This document shows, piece by piece, positions 60,201-63,200 of a DNA stretch of 64,000 nt. The DNA is taken from contig NC_087063.1 of the NCBI RefSeq assembly GCF_963678635.1, positions 3,570,580-3,634,579 on the forward strand. Direction: 5' to 3'. Each line of letters begins with the position of its first letter. Positions within the stretch are counted from its first letter, which is position 1. The notes below the pieces were generated by a model. It was not told where the DNA came from. It did no database searches and saw only the letters and a program-made list of their open reading frames with translations. A program made the position numbers and the translations under genes. Source of the stretch: Symsagittifera roscoffensis. Lineage: Eukaryota > Xenacoelomorpha > Acoela > Convolutidae.

Positions 60201-63200
60201 TATAACTATCTAAGGCATTACATCAAGAGCAAATGTGCTCGTCGTAATTTCCTTGTGTGGCAATCATAGTAAAGCTTTTAAATACGATTGTTTAAAATGA
60301 TGAATATTGATATTTTCCAAACAAAATGAAGTTGTTGAAGCTTTTCTGTCTGTGTTTATGTTATAGAATGAAAAAACGTTTTCATAAGCCGCAAAAACTC
60401 ATTGTATTATAAAAAATGTCTTTGCAAGTTTTTTTGCTATTTTTTGAAGAAATTTGGAATCTGCGGAAGACTAAAAAAACTATTTTGCAACTGTTTTTGT
60501 TATTCCGTGTTGTTTTTTTTTTTGGGTAGAAATGTAGAATGAGAAGTCAAATGAACCTACAGGCTGTTTTTTTTTGCTCAAATTCAAGCACATCTTTCAA
60601 TTTAGCGCGTACTTGTTATAAATGAGAAAAAAATCAGTTGTAGTAGCTTAGATAGTCAAAAACAAGATTTTTGGACCTTGATGAAATATATTTAACCGTT
60701 TGAATATGAAGTGATTTAATTTTTTAAATTATTCTCAAACGATATAAATAACTCGTAACACAATTAAAACATATTGTAAAGGGTAAAAAGATCTAAATTT
60801 GGATAAATTTGCGGCAAAAATATTTGATAACTTCAGCAATTCTCCTGGTCTATTTGGCTTCTGAAACAATTTACCTTTAATTGTTCCAACTATTTTTCAG
60901 ACAAATCTCGACTTTTTGAAAAGCATTCTTTGGCAGAATTGATTTTTAACATTCAAAAGATATTAATGTTTTGAGCTCGAATGTGAAAAAAATATGTTTC
61001 GCCTGTGATTGTTTTCACGAAATCGCGGGGGTTTAAAGATTGCCAGTCTTACGAACGGAACAATTAACGCGTAAGCGAAGATTTAACCCGTCTTTGAACT
61101 CAATCCAAAATGAACTGAGGCGTGCTATTTAAAAATTTTGTTGTCCGCAAAATAGATCACTTTGTACCTTATATTACAAAAATATAATTGATCAGTGATC
61201 CTTTTTTGTAAACTTGTGGCCTTCAAAAGGGGGAATGATTTTTAAAAAGAATCTAAGAAATTTTCTAATGTTTTTCTTGTAATTTTTTCTAACAAATTGA
61301 ACACTAGTCCATCGACCTTAACAGACATTCGGAACACTCAGGGCTATGCCCTGATGCGAGTAGACTTGCTTAGCAGTTATGATTTTTTAAATAAATTTTC
61401 TGCAACTTTTTTGCAGTGTTTCACATTTTATTTTTTTGTGGTTTTAATTTTCAAGTTTGATTCGAATTTGTTTCCTCGAAAAAAGGCAAATAAGGCTCTC
61501 GAATAACCAAATGTATAATGTGCAAAAAATGTTATTAAAATAGTCTCGAGTGTTTTGTAAGCTGTCGATTTTCCAGTGGAAAAAAAATTGTTTGTTCACT
61601 CATTTTTTCTTAAACTGGTTAGTTTAAAAAACAGTGTCAATTCAAACGGCTCATGAAATTGAAAAATGTTCACAAAATCAGTTCATTTTTTGCATATCTT
61701 TATTAGTCCTAATAGCTTCTTTCTAAGCGCATCATTTACTTTCTAACTAAATTCAGTTTTTTGCTTCAAAGTTCCGCGAAAAAAAATTCATTATAAAACT
61801 TTTTCTAACAAAGTGAACACTATTCCATCGACTTTAACAGACATTTGGATCATTCAATTCTATTTTTCTTTGTTTTTTTTTTCATTTTATCCCCTACACG
61901 CTATGTAAATTACAAAAGGATGTTTTAAGCGTCTCGTATTTTTTAATAAGATCGAATGACTTGCCTCATTTCCAGGGTTGGCATGTTATTTAACATTTAA
62001 TTTAACTTACAGTGTTATTTATAATTTCTAACAGTGATGTTAGCTATTTCTTAGAAATACGAGTAATTCTTAGAAAAACACAACGCAACTATACTGCATG
62101 CTTGTTCCGAAACGATTGTAGCGAATCCCGAACGGATGAAAAAAAATTTTCAAACCAATTGCAGTTTCACTTGACAAACTACAGAGCGAAAAATCTCACC
62201 TGACGTATGGGAAGCTTCGTGCTCAACTCGGCGTTGAGAAAGCCGGAAAGTTGGCGTTGCTGTTCAAGAAACTCAACTCTTGTTGATATGTTAATTCAAT
62301 TAACAATTTAACAAAAATAACATGTTTTTTTTTCGATAAATAACAGTTAGTTTGTTATTTTTGTTTTTAACTTACATTTTGCCAACCCTGCTCATTTCAA
62401 CTCGCAGTTTACTCGTGTTATAAAAACGCAACATGTCGCGCGTTTTCAATCGCAAACTTGTCAGAATATTTACCAAAAAGATCACAGGTGGAAAAATATA
62501 TTTTTCTTTTAGATCTCTGTCAACAGAATTCTTCAGTTGGTATGAAAAAATTCCATCAAAAACGCTTAGTTAAAAATTGAAAATTGATTGAATAAAAAAA
62601 CTACTCCAAGCATAAACATTCTGTCACTTTCTTCAAAACAATGAAAAGGACAAAATTAAAGCGCAGAAAAACTACTCCAAGCATAAACATTCTGTCACTT
62701 TCTTCAAAACAATTAAAAGGACTAAGTTAGAGCGCAGAACTTCGTAAGGCTCGAATATTCGGACCTAGCCTTTAAACGTTTTATATAAATTATAAACAGA
62801 TATAAAACAATATACTGGGCATAAGTTATTCCAACAAATTGGCCAACATGGAAGTTTTCAATTCAGTTAATTTTCACGCAAAATGATCGCAAACTAATTA
62901 TGTTTTTCATTTGGCCCGAGCGTCAATTTTCAATGAAAATAAAAAATTACTTTCAAAAACTATGATTTTTCTGCCCAAAAAGAAACTGAACTTCAAAATG
63001 TTGCTAATAGTTTTCTGATTTCCAGGGCTGTGATCCGAAGTACGACTTCAACCCCGTGAACAAAACTCACTTCAATGAACTCATCTCTGCATGTTCACAC
63101 GTGAACAACTCACGCACCCTCTACACATGGAGGATATTCAGTCGCTCTTCCGAGTCAAGGTGAGCCTGAAGTTTAAAAAAAGATAGAGAAGATTTTTTAA

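Larger units (their letters stand above)
58918..63025. other. Intron P-Q (4.1 kb)
   Basis: Contains a 38-base-period duplication at 59271-59335 (GGGATCGAATACACGATCTG twice), a dispersed 60-base repeat at about 61280-61340 and 61798-61855, an intact hAT-type MITE at 61973-62390 and a 71-base tandem repeat at about 62596-62738. No gene was seen. Confidence 0.7.

Noticed and set aside
62012-62203. A 63-codon frame inside the 61973-62390 element
   Set aside because: The element has clear MITE structure and is too short for a transposase; the frame resembles nothing known.
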